Shown here in pieces: positions 43,646 through 51,537 of a stretch of 64,000 bases of DNA. Below the pieces are notes generated by a model that was not told the DNA's origin, searched no databases, and saw only the letters and a list, made by a program, of their open reading frames with translations. This DNA comes from Nocardiopsis alborubida (lineage in GTDB: Bacteria > Actinomycetota > Actinomycetes > Streptosporangiales > Streptosporangiaceae), in contig NZ_JAAXPG010000026.1 in the NCBI RefSeq assembly GCF_012396365.1, positions 1 to 64,000 of the forward strand. The letters are read 5' to 3'. The position numbers and the translations under genes are program-made. Position 1 is the stretch's first letter; the number at the start of each line of letters is the position of its first letter.

Positions 43646-44371
43646 TCAGCGCGGCTCGCGCACCAGGTAGACGGTGTCGGGCACGCCGTTGGCGACCAGG
43701 ACCTCGATGACCTCCACCGACGCGAACCTGCCCCGCAGCGACTCCTCGAAGTCGGGCACCGCGTTGGCGCTCCAGAAGGCCAGGACCCCGCCGGGGGCGA
43801 GCAGGCGGGTGAGCCGGTCCAGCCCCGCGGCCTCGTAGAGGCGGTTGTTGCTCTCCACCACCGTCCAGTCGGGCCCGTTGTCGGTGTCCAGGCAGATCGC
43901 GTCGTAGCGGACGGGGTTCGCGGCCGAGGACGCCTTCTCCAGCCAGGCCACGATGTCGGCGTTGACCACCCGGCAGCGCGGGTCCTGGTGCACGTAGTCG
44001 GCGGCCTCGCCCAGCTCCCCGTCGTGCCAGGCGATCACGTGGGGTTCGAGTTCCACCACGTCCACCACCGCCACCTGGGGGTGCTCCAGCGCCTCGCGGG
44101 CGGAGAAGCCCACGCCCAGCCCGCCGATGAGCACCCGCGAGCGCGAGCGGCCCGCGGGGAGGGCGGCGAGGCTGGCGCGCACCATCTCGCGCTCGGATGT
44201 GCCGTCGCGGGTGTCCATGAGGAACACCCCGTTGGAGTAGATCTCGTAGTGCGCGCCCACCCGGCGCAGCACGAGGTCGCCACCGGTCTCCCCGGTCACC
44301 CTCGCCAGGGTGACCGACTCCTCCTCGGGCTCGCGGAAAGTGGAGGCGGTGTACGTCGTCGGCTGGTCCAT
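43646..44371 (-). CDS. Spermidine synthase-like SAM-binding protein
   Basis: The 241-residue protein shows the spermidine synthase-type Rossmann fold: VLIGGLGVGFSAREAL, VVDVVELEPHVIAWH, and YDAICLDTDNGPDW, followed by APGGVLAFWSANAVPDF. The aminopropyl-transfer Asp region (DTDNGPD) is retained, but the protein is shorter than true SpeE. The polyamine reaction is therefore uncertain. The internal ATG at 44371 is preferred over one at 44380. It converges on the HAD gene. Confidence 0.85.
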   Translation of the reverse strand: MDQPTTYTASTFREPEEESVTLARVTGETGGDLVLRRVGAHYEIYSNGVFLMDTRDGTSEREMVRASLAALPAGRSRSRVLIGGLGVGFSAREALEHPQVAVVDVVELEPHVIAWHDGELGEAADYVHQDPRCRVVNADIVAWLEKASSAANPVRYDAICLDTDNGPDWTVVESNNRLYEAAGLDRLTRLLAPGGVLAFWSANAVPDFEESLRGRFASVEVIEVLVANGVPDTVYLVREPR

Positions 44372-44513
44372 ACCCCACATTGTGCCCGCCCGCCCGGCGG
44401 ACGCGCCCGCGTTCCCGCGGAGGGGGCCGGGGGAACGCTGCCCGGGGGGTCTTCGCGGACCGCATGGTTACCGAAGAGTAGGGTCAGGGACCACCCCACC
44501 GAAGGAGAACTCC

Positions 44514-44927
44514 ATGCAGGTCAAGCACGGACGCGGCGGACTGTTCGACCGGGTGCGCGGGGCCGCCCCCTACGCGCTCGGCGGCCTGTTCGTGGCTTCG
44601 GGCGTGCTGCACTTCGCGGCGCCCGGACCCTTCCAGGCGATCATGCCCCGCTCCCTGCCCGCGCCGCGCGCGTGGGTCTACGGCAGCGGTGCGGCCGAAC
44701 TGGTCTGCGGTGCGGGCCTGCTGACGCGCAGGGCGTGGGCCGGTCCGGCGAGCGCGGCCCTGCTGCTCGCCGTGTGGCCCGCCAACGTCCAGATGGCCCT
44801 CGACTCGGGTACGGGCAGGCTCCGGGGCCCGGCCGACAACCGCCTCGTGGCCTGGGCCCGCGTGCCGCTCCAGATCCCGCTCGTCTGGGCGGCCCTCCAG
44901 GCCCGCCGCGGAGGCAGGGAGGACTGA
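44514..44927 (+). CDS. DoxX-like membrane protein
   Basis: The 137-residue protein has four spans. It resembles DoxX/MauE-type proteins: ALGGLFVASGVLHFAAPGPFQAIMP and VYGSGAAELVCGAGLL, then NVQMALDSG. The ATG has GAAGGAG at 44501-44507. Function is unknown. Confidence 0.82.
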   Translation: MQVKHGRGGLFDRVRGAAPYALGGLFVASGVLHFAAPGPFQAIMPRSLPAPRAWVYGSGAAELVCGAGLLTRRAWAGPASAALLLAVWPANVQMALDSGTGRLRGPADNRLVAWARVPLQIPLVWAALQARRGGRED

Positions 44928-44973
44928 CCGGCGGCGGCTCGCGCCGAGGCGTCGGCCGACCGGGGGTTTCCGC

Positions 44974-45010
44974 TTGCCCCTCCCCTTGGGGGAGGAGCCA
45001 CAGTGGAACC
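44974..45010 (+). promoter_or_regulatory. MerR-type promoter with dyad in a 19-bp spacer; leaderless transcript
   Basis: TTGCCC (44974-44979) and CACAGT (44999-45004) are 19 bp apart, the over-long spacer used by MerR regulators. The dyad CCTCCCC-TTG-GGGGAGG (44979-44995) fills it. The predicted transcription start falls on the ATG at 45011, so the mRNA may have no leader. The downstream MerR gene is the obvious self-regulator. Confidence 0.65.
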
Positions 45011-45811
45011 ATGCTTCCCATCGGTTCCTTCAGCGAACTCACCGGCCTCTCGCACAAGGCGCTGCGTCACTACCACGCACTCGGGCTGCTGGTCCCGGCC
45101 CGCGTGGACGAGGACACGCAGTTCCGCTGGTACACCGTCGACCAGATCGAGCGCGCCGGGCAGATCGTCACCCTGCGCCGCGCGGGCATGGGCCTGGACA
45201 CCGTCCGGCTCGTGGTGGACGACCCCGGCCTGGCCCCGGACGCGCTGCGCCGGCACGCCGAGGACCTCCGGCGCGAGCGGGAGGCCCAGGACCGGGCACT
45301 GGCGGAGGCCCTCGCGGTCCTGGCGTGGGAGCCGAGGGTGGGGGTCCGGCCCCGGCGGGCGTGCACGGCCCTCACCGGGGTGACCGCGCGGTCCTCGGGC
45401 GAGGACTTCGACATGGGCCGGGCGCGCGCCGAGGTGCGGGCCCTGGCCGGGCGGCTCGGCGCGCTGGTCGAGGAGCGCGGGTGGCGCACCGACGGCCGGT
45501 GGTGGAAGAGCCTGGAGCCGAGGGGCGACGCCGCGGGCTACCGGGTGTGCGTCCCGGTCTCGGCGGTCGGCCCCTCCCCGTCCCCGCTGCCGGAGGACGT
45601 GGAGCTGGTGGAGTACGGGGAGGGCACCGAGGCCTGGCTGCTGATGCCCGGCAGGGAGAGCCTGGGCGGCCTCACCCTGGCGCTGACCCACCTGTTCGGG
45701 CACGAGGTCGAGGGCATGTTCGCCGACGTGGGCGCCCTCCGTCAGTCGGAGTGCGACGGAGGCGTGGAGTTCGCCATCGGGATGCGGCCCCTGGCGGAGG
45801 CTCCGGAGTGA
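45011..45811 (+). CDS. MerR-family regulator with GyrI-like effector domain
   Basis: The 266-residue protein has an N-terminal MerR helix-turn-helix (IGSFSELTGLSHKALRHYHALGLLVP), wing and coiled coil (~1-105), then a ~140-residue domain. The latter contains PSPLPEDVELVEYGEGTEAWLL and ends near a GyrI/SOUL-like drug-binding layout. Such regulators (BltR/BmrR-like) sense hydrophobic compounds and switch on exporters or oxidoreductases. No target gene is adjacent, so it may control itself and distant genes. Its 3' end overlaps the convergent regulator gene by 70 bp. Confidence 0.85.
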   Translation: MLPIGSFSELTGLSHKALRHYHALGLLVPARVDEDTQFRWYTVDQIERAGQIVTLRRAGMGLDTVRLVVDDPGLAPDALRRHAEDLRREREAQDRALAEALAVLAWEPRVGVRPRRACTALTGVTARSSGEDFDMGRARAEVRALAGRLGALVEERGWRTDGRWWKSLEPRGDAAGYRVCVPVSAVGPSPSPLPEDVELVEYGEGTEAWLLMPGRESLGGLTLALTHLFGHEVEGMFADVGALRQSECDGGVEFAIGMRPLAEAPE

Positions 45812-46617
45812 GGGTCCGCGGCCGAAGGCCCCGTTTCTGGCTTGTCCGCGCCCGGGGACGCCCCATCCGACAGCTCCGCGGCCGAAGGCCCCGCGTCCGG
45901 AGACCGCGCTGACCGCAGCAGGGCGCCGAGCGCGGCGGCGCCTTCGAGGAGGGCCGCCGAGCGGGCGTCGATGCTCGCGTCCCGGGCAGCCAGCGCGGTC
46001 ATCACCTCGTCCCACCGCCGTGCGCGGCGCAGCTCCGGCATCAGGGCCCGGAGCGGGGTGATGCGGTACCCGGCCGTGCGCAGCTGGTGGACGATCCGCG
46101 CGTCCCTGGCGTCGGCGGGCGAGTACCTCCGCGTTCCCCCGGGAGAGACCCTGCCGGGCACGACGAGCCCCTCGGCGTCCCAGTGCCGCAGCGTCGAGGG
46201 CCGCACTCCGAGCGCGTCGGCGAGTTCGGAGACGCCCATGGAGTCCGCCGGGCGGACGTCCCCGACCGGCTCCGCGGCGATCGCCTCCGCGGCCTCCCTG
46301 GCCAGTCCGAGATCCCGGCGCTCGGTGTGGATCCGGGCGTGCGCGGCGTCCAGGAGGGCGAGCAGGTCCGAGGCCGGGTACCCGTGCGCGGCGCGCACGA
46401 TCCTCCCGGCCTCGACCGGACCGGCCCCGGCGGCGAGGGCCCGGTAGGCCAGGGCCGAACACACGTGCACCTCGGCGTAGACCCGGTAACCCGCGGCGGT
46501 GCGCTCCGCCGGGGGCAGCACGCCGTCGCGTTCGAGGTTGCGCACCTGCTGGACGGAGTACCCGGAGCGCCGGGCGACGTCGACCGTACGCAGGGCGGAC
46601 GACTTGCGACTTCTCAC
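45742..46617 (-). CDS. Regulator with two MerR-type DNA-binding domains
   Basis: The 291-residue protein has a MerR helix-turn-helix near the N-terminus (RTVDVARRSGYSVQQVRNLE) and a second, separate one at ~135-200 (GVSELADALGVRPSTLRHWD, then RRYSPADARDARIVHQLR). The two halves are joined by a helical segment. The C-terminus (~245-291) is low-complexity Ala/Ser/Pro. The GTG start has a G-rich GGTGGGGGA upstream. Two HTH modules in one chain are unusual for MerR proteins, which normally dimerise. Its gene is divergent from the interrupted DUF6194-like gene. Confidence 0.8.
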   Translation of the reverse strand: MRSRKSSALRTVDVARRSGYSVQQVRNLERDGVLPPAERTAAGYRVYAEVHVCSALAYRALAAGAGPVEAGRIVRAAHGYPASDLLALLDAAHARIHTERRDLGLAREAAEAIAAEPVGDVRPADSMGVSELADALGVRPSTLRHWDAEGLVVPGRVSPGGTRRYSPADARDARIVHQLRTAGYRITPLRALMPELRRARRWDEVMTALAARDASIDARSAALLEGAAALGALLRSARSPDAGPSAAELSDGASPGADKPETGPSAADPHSGASARGRIPMANSTPPSHSD

Positions 46618-46680
46618 TCCCCCACCTCGCACTCTTCGCGGAAAAGTCTCCACAAGCACATGAATGTAACGCTGGAACAC

Positions 46681-47175
46681 ATGAGCATCGACGAGATCAC
46701 CGCGTTCCTTTAGGAGATCGAGGGCGTGCTGGCCCTCAGGCCGCAGCCCGGCGACGGCTCGCCCGAGGTCAGCTGGGGCGACGCGTTCTTCTACTACGCG
46801 CCCGACGGCGCCGTCCCCGCCGCGACCCAGCCCTTCGCGACCGTCGTGACGAAGGACTACCCCGACGACCGGGCGTCGCGCCTGGACCGGCCCGGCGTCT
46901 TCCGCCTGAACGTCGCCGCCGGAAGGGAGGCCTTCGTCAGCTGGACCGGCCGCGAGCCGCGCGAACCGGCCGACCCGGACTCGGACCCGAGCGCGGCGGA
47001 CGTCGTGATGGCGCACCCCGTCTACGGCGGCCTGGGCTGGCTCGCCGTGGTGGACCCGGGACCGCGGACCGGGGAGGCGGTCCGGGAGCTGCTCCGCACG
47101 GCTCACGGCCTCGCACGCTCGCGCCACCGGCGGCGCACCGGGACCGCGTCGGGCCGACGGCCGACGACGGACTGA
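46681..47175 (+). pseudogene. DUF6194-like gene interrupted by an in-frame TAG
   Basis: The frame opens MSIDEITAFL, meets TAG at 46711-46713, and continues EIEGVLALRPQPGDGSPEVSWGD in the same frame for 154 more codons, including FFYYAPDG and ATVVTKDYPDDRASRLDRPG. From memory, intact DUF6194 proteins run through this point with a similar N-terminus. A single CAG-to-TAG change would explain it. Restart at GTG 46726 could still give a 149-residue product lacking ~15 N-terminal residues. Sequencing error or natural read-through are the alternatives. Confidence 0.72.
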
Positions 47176-47215
47176 CGGTCGACGCCGAGGCGCGCGAAAG
47201 CCCCGTGGCACGACG

Positions 47216-47256
47216 GGGACCGCCGGGGGCCGGCCAGGCCGGCCCCCGGCGGTCCC
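47216..47256. terminator. 20-bp bidirectional terminator hairpin
   Basis: Bases 47216-47235 pair perfectly with 47237-47256 around one base, so the real loop is about 5 nt. It lies between the convergent DUF6194-like gene and hisG. Confidence 0.75.
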
Positions 47257-47272
47257 TCGCTCGGAACACGGC

Positions 47273-48127
47273 CTACAGGCGGCAGGCGTAGATGTCGGTG
47301 ACCAGGATGGCGCGGGCGCCGAGCTGCCACAGGTCGTCCATGATCCGCTGGGCGTCCTTGCTCGGCACCATCGACCGGACCGCGACCCAGCCCTCCCGGT
47401 GCAGCGGGGAGACCGTCGGCCCCTCCATGCCCGGGGTGAGCGCGACCGCCGCCTCCAGGCGCTCGGCGTGCACGTCGTAGTCCATCATCACGTAGTCGCG
47501 GGCGACCAGGACGCCGCGCAGACGGCGTACCAGCGTGTCGAACTTGGGGTTCTCGGGGGCCCCGCTCGGACGGATGACCACCGCCTCGGAGACCAGTATC
47601 GGCTCGCCGAAGGTCTCCATGCCCGCCTGGCGCAGGGTGGTGCCGGTGGAGACCACGTCGGCGACGACGTCGGCGACGCCGAGCTGGACGGAGCTCTCGA
47701 CCGCGCCGTCCAGGTGGATGACGCGGGCGTCGACGCCCTGCTGGTCCAGGTAGGAGCGCAGGAGGCCGTCGAAGGACGTGGCGATCCGCTTGCCGTTGAG
47801 GTCGGACACCCTCATGTCGGCGCCGCCGGGCGCCGCGAAGCGGAAGGTGGAACCGCCGAAGCCCAGCGGTAGGACCTCGTCCACTGCCGCGCCGGAGTCC
47901 AGCAGCATGTCGCGGCCGGTGATGCCGGCCTGGAGGATGCCCTCGCCGACGTAGACGGCGATGTCCTTGGGGCGCAGGAAGAAGAACTCGGTGTCGTTGT
48001 CGGGGTCGATCATGACCAGGTCGCGGCTGCTCTTGCGCTGCCGGTACCCGGCCTCGCGGAGCATCTCCACGGCGGGTTCGGAGAGCTGCCCCTTGTTGGG
48101 CACGGCGATTCTCAACATGTCGGGCAT
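47273..48127 (-). CDS. hisG: ATP phosphoribosyltransferase HisG (long form)
   Basis: The 284-residue protein is HisG of the long type with a C-terminal regulatory domain, so it needs no HisZ. Signatures are RIAVPNKGQLSEPAVEML, GITGRDML, and the PRPP loop region ADVVADVVSTGTTLRQAGM. The C-terminal ~75 residues should bind histidine for feedback inhibition. It catalyses the first step of histidine synthesis. hisE lies just upstream on the same strand. Confidence 0.96.
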   Translation of the reverse strand: MPDMLRIAVPNKGQLSEPAVEMLREAGYRQRKSSRDLVMIDPDNDTEFFFLRPKDIAVYVGEGILQAGITGRDMLLDSGAAVDEVLPLGFGGSTFRFAAPGGADMRVSDLNGKRIATSFDGLLRSYLDQQGVDARVIHLDGAVESSVQLGVADVVADVVSTGTTLRQAGMETFGEPILVSEAVVIRPSGAPENPKFDTLVRRLRGVLVARDYVMMDYDVHAERLEAAVALTPGMEGPTVSPLHREGWVAVRSMVPSKDAQRIMDDLWQLGARAILVTDIYACRL

Positions 48128-48202
48128 GTTCACGGCTTTCTCGTGGCTGCGTGTACGGGGACGTGGCGTCGGTGGCCGGATGCGCACGGGCTGCGCGTCG
48201 GC

Positions 48203-48466
48203 CTACAGATGCTTGTAGACGTCCTCCAGACGCAGGCCGCGGGCCAGCATCAGGACCTGGAGGTGGTAGAGGAGCTGCGAGATCTCTTCGGCGGCCTGGT
48301 CGTCCGACTCGTACTCGGCGGCCATCCAGACCTCCGCCGCCTCCTCGACGACCTTCTTTCCGATGGCATGGACGCCGGCGTCGAGCTGGGCGACGGTCCC
48401 GGACCCCTCGGGGCGGGAACGCGCCTTCTCGGACAGCTCGGCGAACAGCTCTTCGAAGGTCTTCAT
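48203..48466 (-). CDS. hisE: Phosphoribosyl-ATP diphosphatase HisE
   Basis: The 87-residue protein is a free-standing HisE of the MazG-like all-alpha fold: MKTFEELFAELSEKARSRPE, GVHAIGKKVVEEAAEVWMAAEY with the conserved EExxE metal site, and SQLLYHLQVLMLARGLRLEDVYKHL. It acts right after HisG. The hisE-hisG order is standard in actinobacteria. Confidence 0.96.
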   Translation of the reverse strand: MKTFEELFAELSEKARSRPEGSGTVAQLDAGVHAIGKKVVEEAAEVWMAAEYESDDQAAEEISQLLYHLQVLMLARGLRLEDVYKHL

Positions 48467-48647
48467 GGTGTCTTTCCTCGACCGACAGATGCGCTACCAG
48501 CGTAGGCGGTCCGGCGCCCCGATGCCGCACCCTCGCGAGGATGTCTCAGCATGTGGTCGGCGGCGTGCGCCACACCGCGCCGCGCTCCGCCCGCCCCGCC
48601 CCGCTCGGGGCAGCCGCTCCCCCGGCTCCACCAGCCCCTCCCCCGCT

Positions 48648-49481
48648 TCACCACACCTTGCGGGCGGCGGCGCGCACGAGCGGCTTGGGGATGAAGCGCA
48701 GGAGCCCCGTGGCCGCCTTGTACTGGGCGCCGGCGACGACACTGGAGCGCCCGGCCGCCCAGGCGGCGAGGGACTCTCGCACGACCTGCTCCTTGGGGAC
48801 GAACGCGAACGCGGGCAGGCCGCTCTCCTGGACGCCCCTGGTCATGTCGGTGCGCACGAAGCCCGGCAGGACCGCGGTGACGTGCACGCCGTGCTCGGCG
48901 ACCTCGGCGGCCACGCTCTCGCTCCACAGGGACACGAACTTCTTCCCGGCCCCGTACACCGAGCCGCCGGGGTTGGCGGTGATCTCGCCCGCGACGGAGG
49001 AGAGATTGACGACGCCGAGCCTGGTCCGGCCCGGAACGGTCCCGCGGCGGGCGATCTGCACCGGCAGGACGGCGCGGGTCAGCTGGAGGACCGCGCGCAC
49101 GTTGAGGTCGAGCATGGCGTCGATCTCCGAGGGCTCCTGCTCGGTGAAGGGGCCGCCGTCGCCACGACCGGCGTTGTTGACGAGCAGGTCCACGGGGGCC
49201 TCGTCGCCGCTGCCGTCGGCCGACAGGCGCTTGGCGACGAGCGAGAGGCCCTCGTCGGTGCCGAGGTCGGCGGGCAGGGGCTGGACGCCGACCCCGTAGC
49301 GTCCGCCGATCTCCTCGGCGAGGGCCTCCAGGAGCTCGCCCCGGCGGGCGACGAGGACGAGGGAGTAGCCGCGCTCGGCGAGCCTGCGGGCGTACTCCTC
49401 CCCGATCCCGGTGGAGGCTCCGGTGACCAGCGCGGTCCGGGGATGGGCGGGGGTCTCGGAGGTGCTGGCCGCTTCGCTCAT
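48648..49481 (-). CDS. Short-chain dehydrogenase/reductase
   Basis: The 277-residue classical SDR has the NAD(P) motif TGASTGIGEEYA, NNAGRG, catalytic Ser in NLSSVAG and Y-G-A-G-K. ARRGELLEAL after beta-2 suggests NADP preference. The C-terminal ~30 residues (RFIPKPLVRAAARKVW) are a basic extension seen in a group of actinobacterial SDRs. The substrate is unknown. Confidence 0.9.
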   Translation of the reverse strand: MSEAASTSETPAHPRTALVTGASTGIGEEYARRLAERGYSLVLVARRGELLEALAEEIGGRYGVGVQPLPADLGTDEGLSLVAKRLSADGSGDEAPVDLLVNNAGRGDGGPFTEQEPSEIDAMLDLNVRAVLQLTRAVLPVQIARRGTVPGRTRLGVVNLSSVAGEITANPGGSVYGAGKKFVSLWSESVAAEVAEHGVHVTAVLPGFVRTDMTRGVQESGLPAFAFVPKEQVVRESLAAWAAGRSSVVAGAQYKAATGLLRFIPKPLVRAAARKVW

Positions 49482-49696
49482 CCTCCCAGGGTAGGCCGTC
49501 ACCGGCCGCACGGACAGAGGCCCCGGCGGACGGCGGAGCGGCGCGCGCGCACGGTCGCGGCCCGCCCCGCGCCCCCGTCGGGGCCGAAGTTCCCCTTTGC
49601 GCGGTGGGTATGGACACACACGGTTTCACCTGGGTTTTCCCCGAACGCGGCCGTGCCGACTCCCTTCGGGGAGGGGTGAGGCGTTAGCGTGCGTGT

Positions 49697-50401
49697 ATGT
49701 CCGAGACCCACAGCCCTGCCGGACCCCTCTCCTCCCTGAGGTTGGACGAGCGCCTGCGTGACACCCGACTGTTCTTCAGCCAGGCGCTGCGCACCTTCCA
49801 CGCCACCGGTTCCATCCTCCCCAGCAGCGGTGCGCTGGCGCGTGCGATGGCCGAGTACGTCCGACGCCGACCCGAACCCGACCGCCCGCTGCGCATCCTG
49901 GAGGCCGGAGCCGGGACCGGCGCGATCAGCCGCGGGATCGCCGCCGCGATGCAGCCGGGGGACACCCTGGACCTCGTGGAGGCCAACCCCGAGTTCGCCG
50001 CCCATGTGGAGGGACTGCTCGGGACCGACCCGGTCATGTTGCGGGTCGCCGACGACTCCCGCGTGCACGCCAAGCTCGTCAACGACATGGGCACCGAGCG
50101 GTCCTACGACGTGATCGTGTCGGGCCTGCCGTTCGCGAACTTCACCGTCGACGCCGTCCGGGAGATCCTGGACTACTACTTCGAGGTGCTCGAACCGGGC
50201 GGGACCCTGTCCTTCTACGGGTACCTGTACACGAAGGAGGTCAAGGCGGTCATCGCCCGCCGCGAGGACTACCTGCGCCAGGCCCGCACGAGCTGGCTGG
50301 TCCAGGAGTGGATCGACCGCTACGGCGTCGGCTCCGAGAAGGTGTTCGCCAACGTCCCGCCCGCGTGGGTGCACCACCTGCGCAAGCCGGGGAAGGACTG
50401 A
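49697..50401 (+). CDS. Class I SAM-dependent methyltransferase (phospholipid N-methyltransferase-like)
   Basis: The 234-residue protein has a clear SAM motif ILEAGAGTGAISRGIAAAM, then LDLVEANPEFAAHV, YDVIVSGLPFANF, and LEPGGTLSFYGY. The N-terminal segment DTRLFFSQALRTFHATGSILPSSG is typical of PmtA-type phospholipid methyltransferases. Substrate assignment is tentative. Confidence 0.87.
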   Translation: MSETHSPAGPLSSLRLDERLRDTRLFFSQALRTFHATGSILPSSGALARAMAEYVRRRPEPDRPLRILEAGAGTGAISRGIAAAMQPGDTLDLVEANPEFAAHVEGLLGTDPVMLRVADDSRVHAKLVNDMGTERSYDVIVSGLPFANFTVDAVREILDYYFEVLEPGGTLSFYGYLYTKEVKAVIARREDYLRQARTSWLVQEWIDRYGVGSEKVFANVPPAWVHHLRKPGKD

Positions 50402-50429
50402 GCCTCCCCTCCCCCCCAGCCGACGGTCC

Positions 50430-50455
50430 GGGCCCGCCACACGCGTGGCGGGCCC
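50430..50455 (+). terminator. Terminator hairpin after the methyltransferase gene
   Basis: GGGCCCGCCAC and GTGGCGGGCCC form a perfect 11-bp stem with a 4-nt loop. Confidence 0.7.
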
Positions 50456-50467
50456 TCGTGCGTTCGC

Positions 50468-50489
50468 CCTGAGGGGCGCGCCCCTCAGG
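50468..50489. terminator. 22-bp perfect palindrome at the ddl 3' end
   Basis: CCTGAGGGGCG followed by its exact complement spans the ddl stop codon. It may end the minus-strand alr-ddl transcript. Confidence 0.55.
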
Positions 50490-51537
50490 CCAGCGCGGTC
50501 CGGATGAGGCTGTCCAGCAGCTCGGGGTAGTCCAGGCCCGCCGCCCGCCAGATCTGGGGGTACTGCGAGTGCGCGGTGAACCCGGGCAGGGTGTTGACCT
50601 CGTTGACGACGGGTTCGGTGCCCCCGCGCAGGAAGAAGTCCACGCGCAACAGGCCCGAGCAGCCGACCGCCTCGAACACGCCCAGGGCGAGTTCGCTCAG
50701 CTGAGACTGGATCTCGACCGGCAGGTCGGCGGGGATGTCGAAGACCGCGTCGCCCCCGTACTTGGTGTCGTAGTCGAAGAAGCGGTCCGCCTCCGCGACC
50801 CGGATCTCCAGCGGCGGCCCGGCCTTGAGCGCGCCGTCGGGCAGCTCCAGGACGGCCAGGTCGACCTCGCGGCCGACGACGGTCTCCTCCACCAGCACCT
50901 TGGTGTCGAACTCCCGCGCGGTCTTGACGGCTGCCTCCAGCTCCGACCAGTCGCCGACCCGCGTCACCCCCAGGCTGGAGCCGCTGCGCGCGGGCTTGAC
51001 GAACACGGGCAGCCCCAGCTCGGCGCGCTCCCGCGGCGAGACCTCGTCGTCCGGTCCGCGCAGCACCACGTCCCGCGCGACCGGCAGGCCCGCCGCGCGC
51101 AGCAGCGTCTTGGTGGTGGCCTTGTCCATCCCCGCGGCGCTGGCGAGCACGCCGTTGCCCACGTACGGGACGCCCAGGAGTTCGAGCATCCCCTGGATCG
51201 TGCCGTCCTCGCCGTAGGGGCCGTGGATGACGGGGAAGACCACGTCCACCCCGCCCATCGCCACGATCGCGTCTCCCAGGCCGTCGCCCGTGCGCCGCTT
51301 CCCCTCGCCCTCGGGCTCGGCGGTCAGGGCCAGCAGGCGCTCACCGTCCAGCGCGGCGGGGTCGTCGGTGTCGGTGCCCACCACCCACGCCCCGGCGCGC
51401 GTGATCCGCACAGGGACGACCTCGTACCGGTCGCGGTCCAGGTGGGCGAGGACCGACATTGCCGACGCGCACGAGACGTCGTACTCCCCGTTGCGCCCAC
51501 CGAAGACGACGGCGACGCGTGTCCTTGCCTCAGGCAC
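50485..51537 (-). CDS. ddl: D-alanine--D-alanine ligase
   Basis: The 350-residue ATP-grasp enzyme has VVFGGRNGEYDVSCASA at the start, HGPYGEDGTIQGMLELLGVPYVG, FVKPARSGSSLGV, and near the end RVDFFLR and VNEVNTLPGFTAHSQYP. The omega-loop reads FFDYDTKY, with the Tyr expected for D-Ala-D-Ala formation rather than the substitutions seen in VanA-type D-Ala-D-Lac ligases. It makes the cell-wall precursor dipeptide. It overlaps alr by 8 bp and follows it in the operon. Confidence 0.94.
   Translation of the reverse strand: MPEARTRVAVVFGGRNGEYDVSCASAMSVLAHLDRDRYEVVPVRITRAGAWVVGTDTDDPAALDGERLLALTAEPEGEGKRRTGDGLGDAIVAMGGVDVVFPVIHGPYGEDGTIQGMLELLGVPYVGNGVLASAAGMDKATTKTLLRAAGLPVARDVVLRGPDDEVSPRERAELGLPVFVKPARSGSSLGVTRVGDWSELEAAVKTAREFDTKVLVEETVVGREVDLAVLELPDGALKAGPPLEIRVAEADRFFDYDTKYGGDAVFDIPADLPVEIQSQLSELALGVFEAVGCSGLLRVDFFLRGGTEPVVNEVNTLPGFTAHSQYPQIWRAAGLDYPELLDSLIRTALA

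Noticed and set aside
50485..51537. VanA-type D-Ala-D-Lac ligase
   Set aside because: The omega-loop keeps the D-x-K-Y pattern with Tyr, and no vanH or vanX partner is nearby.
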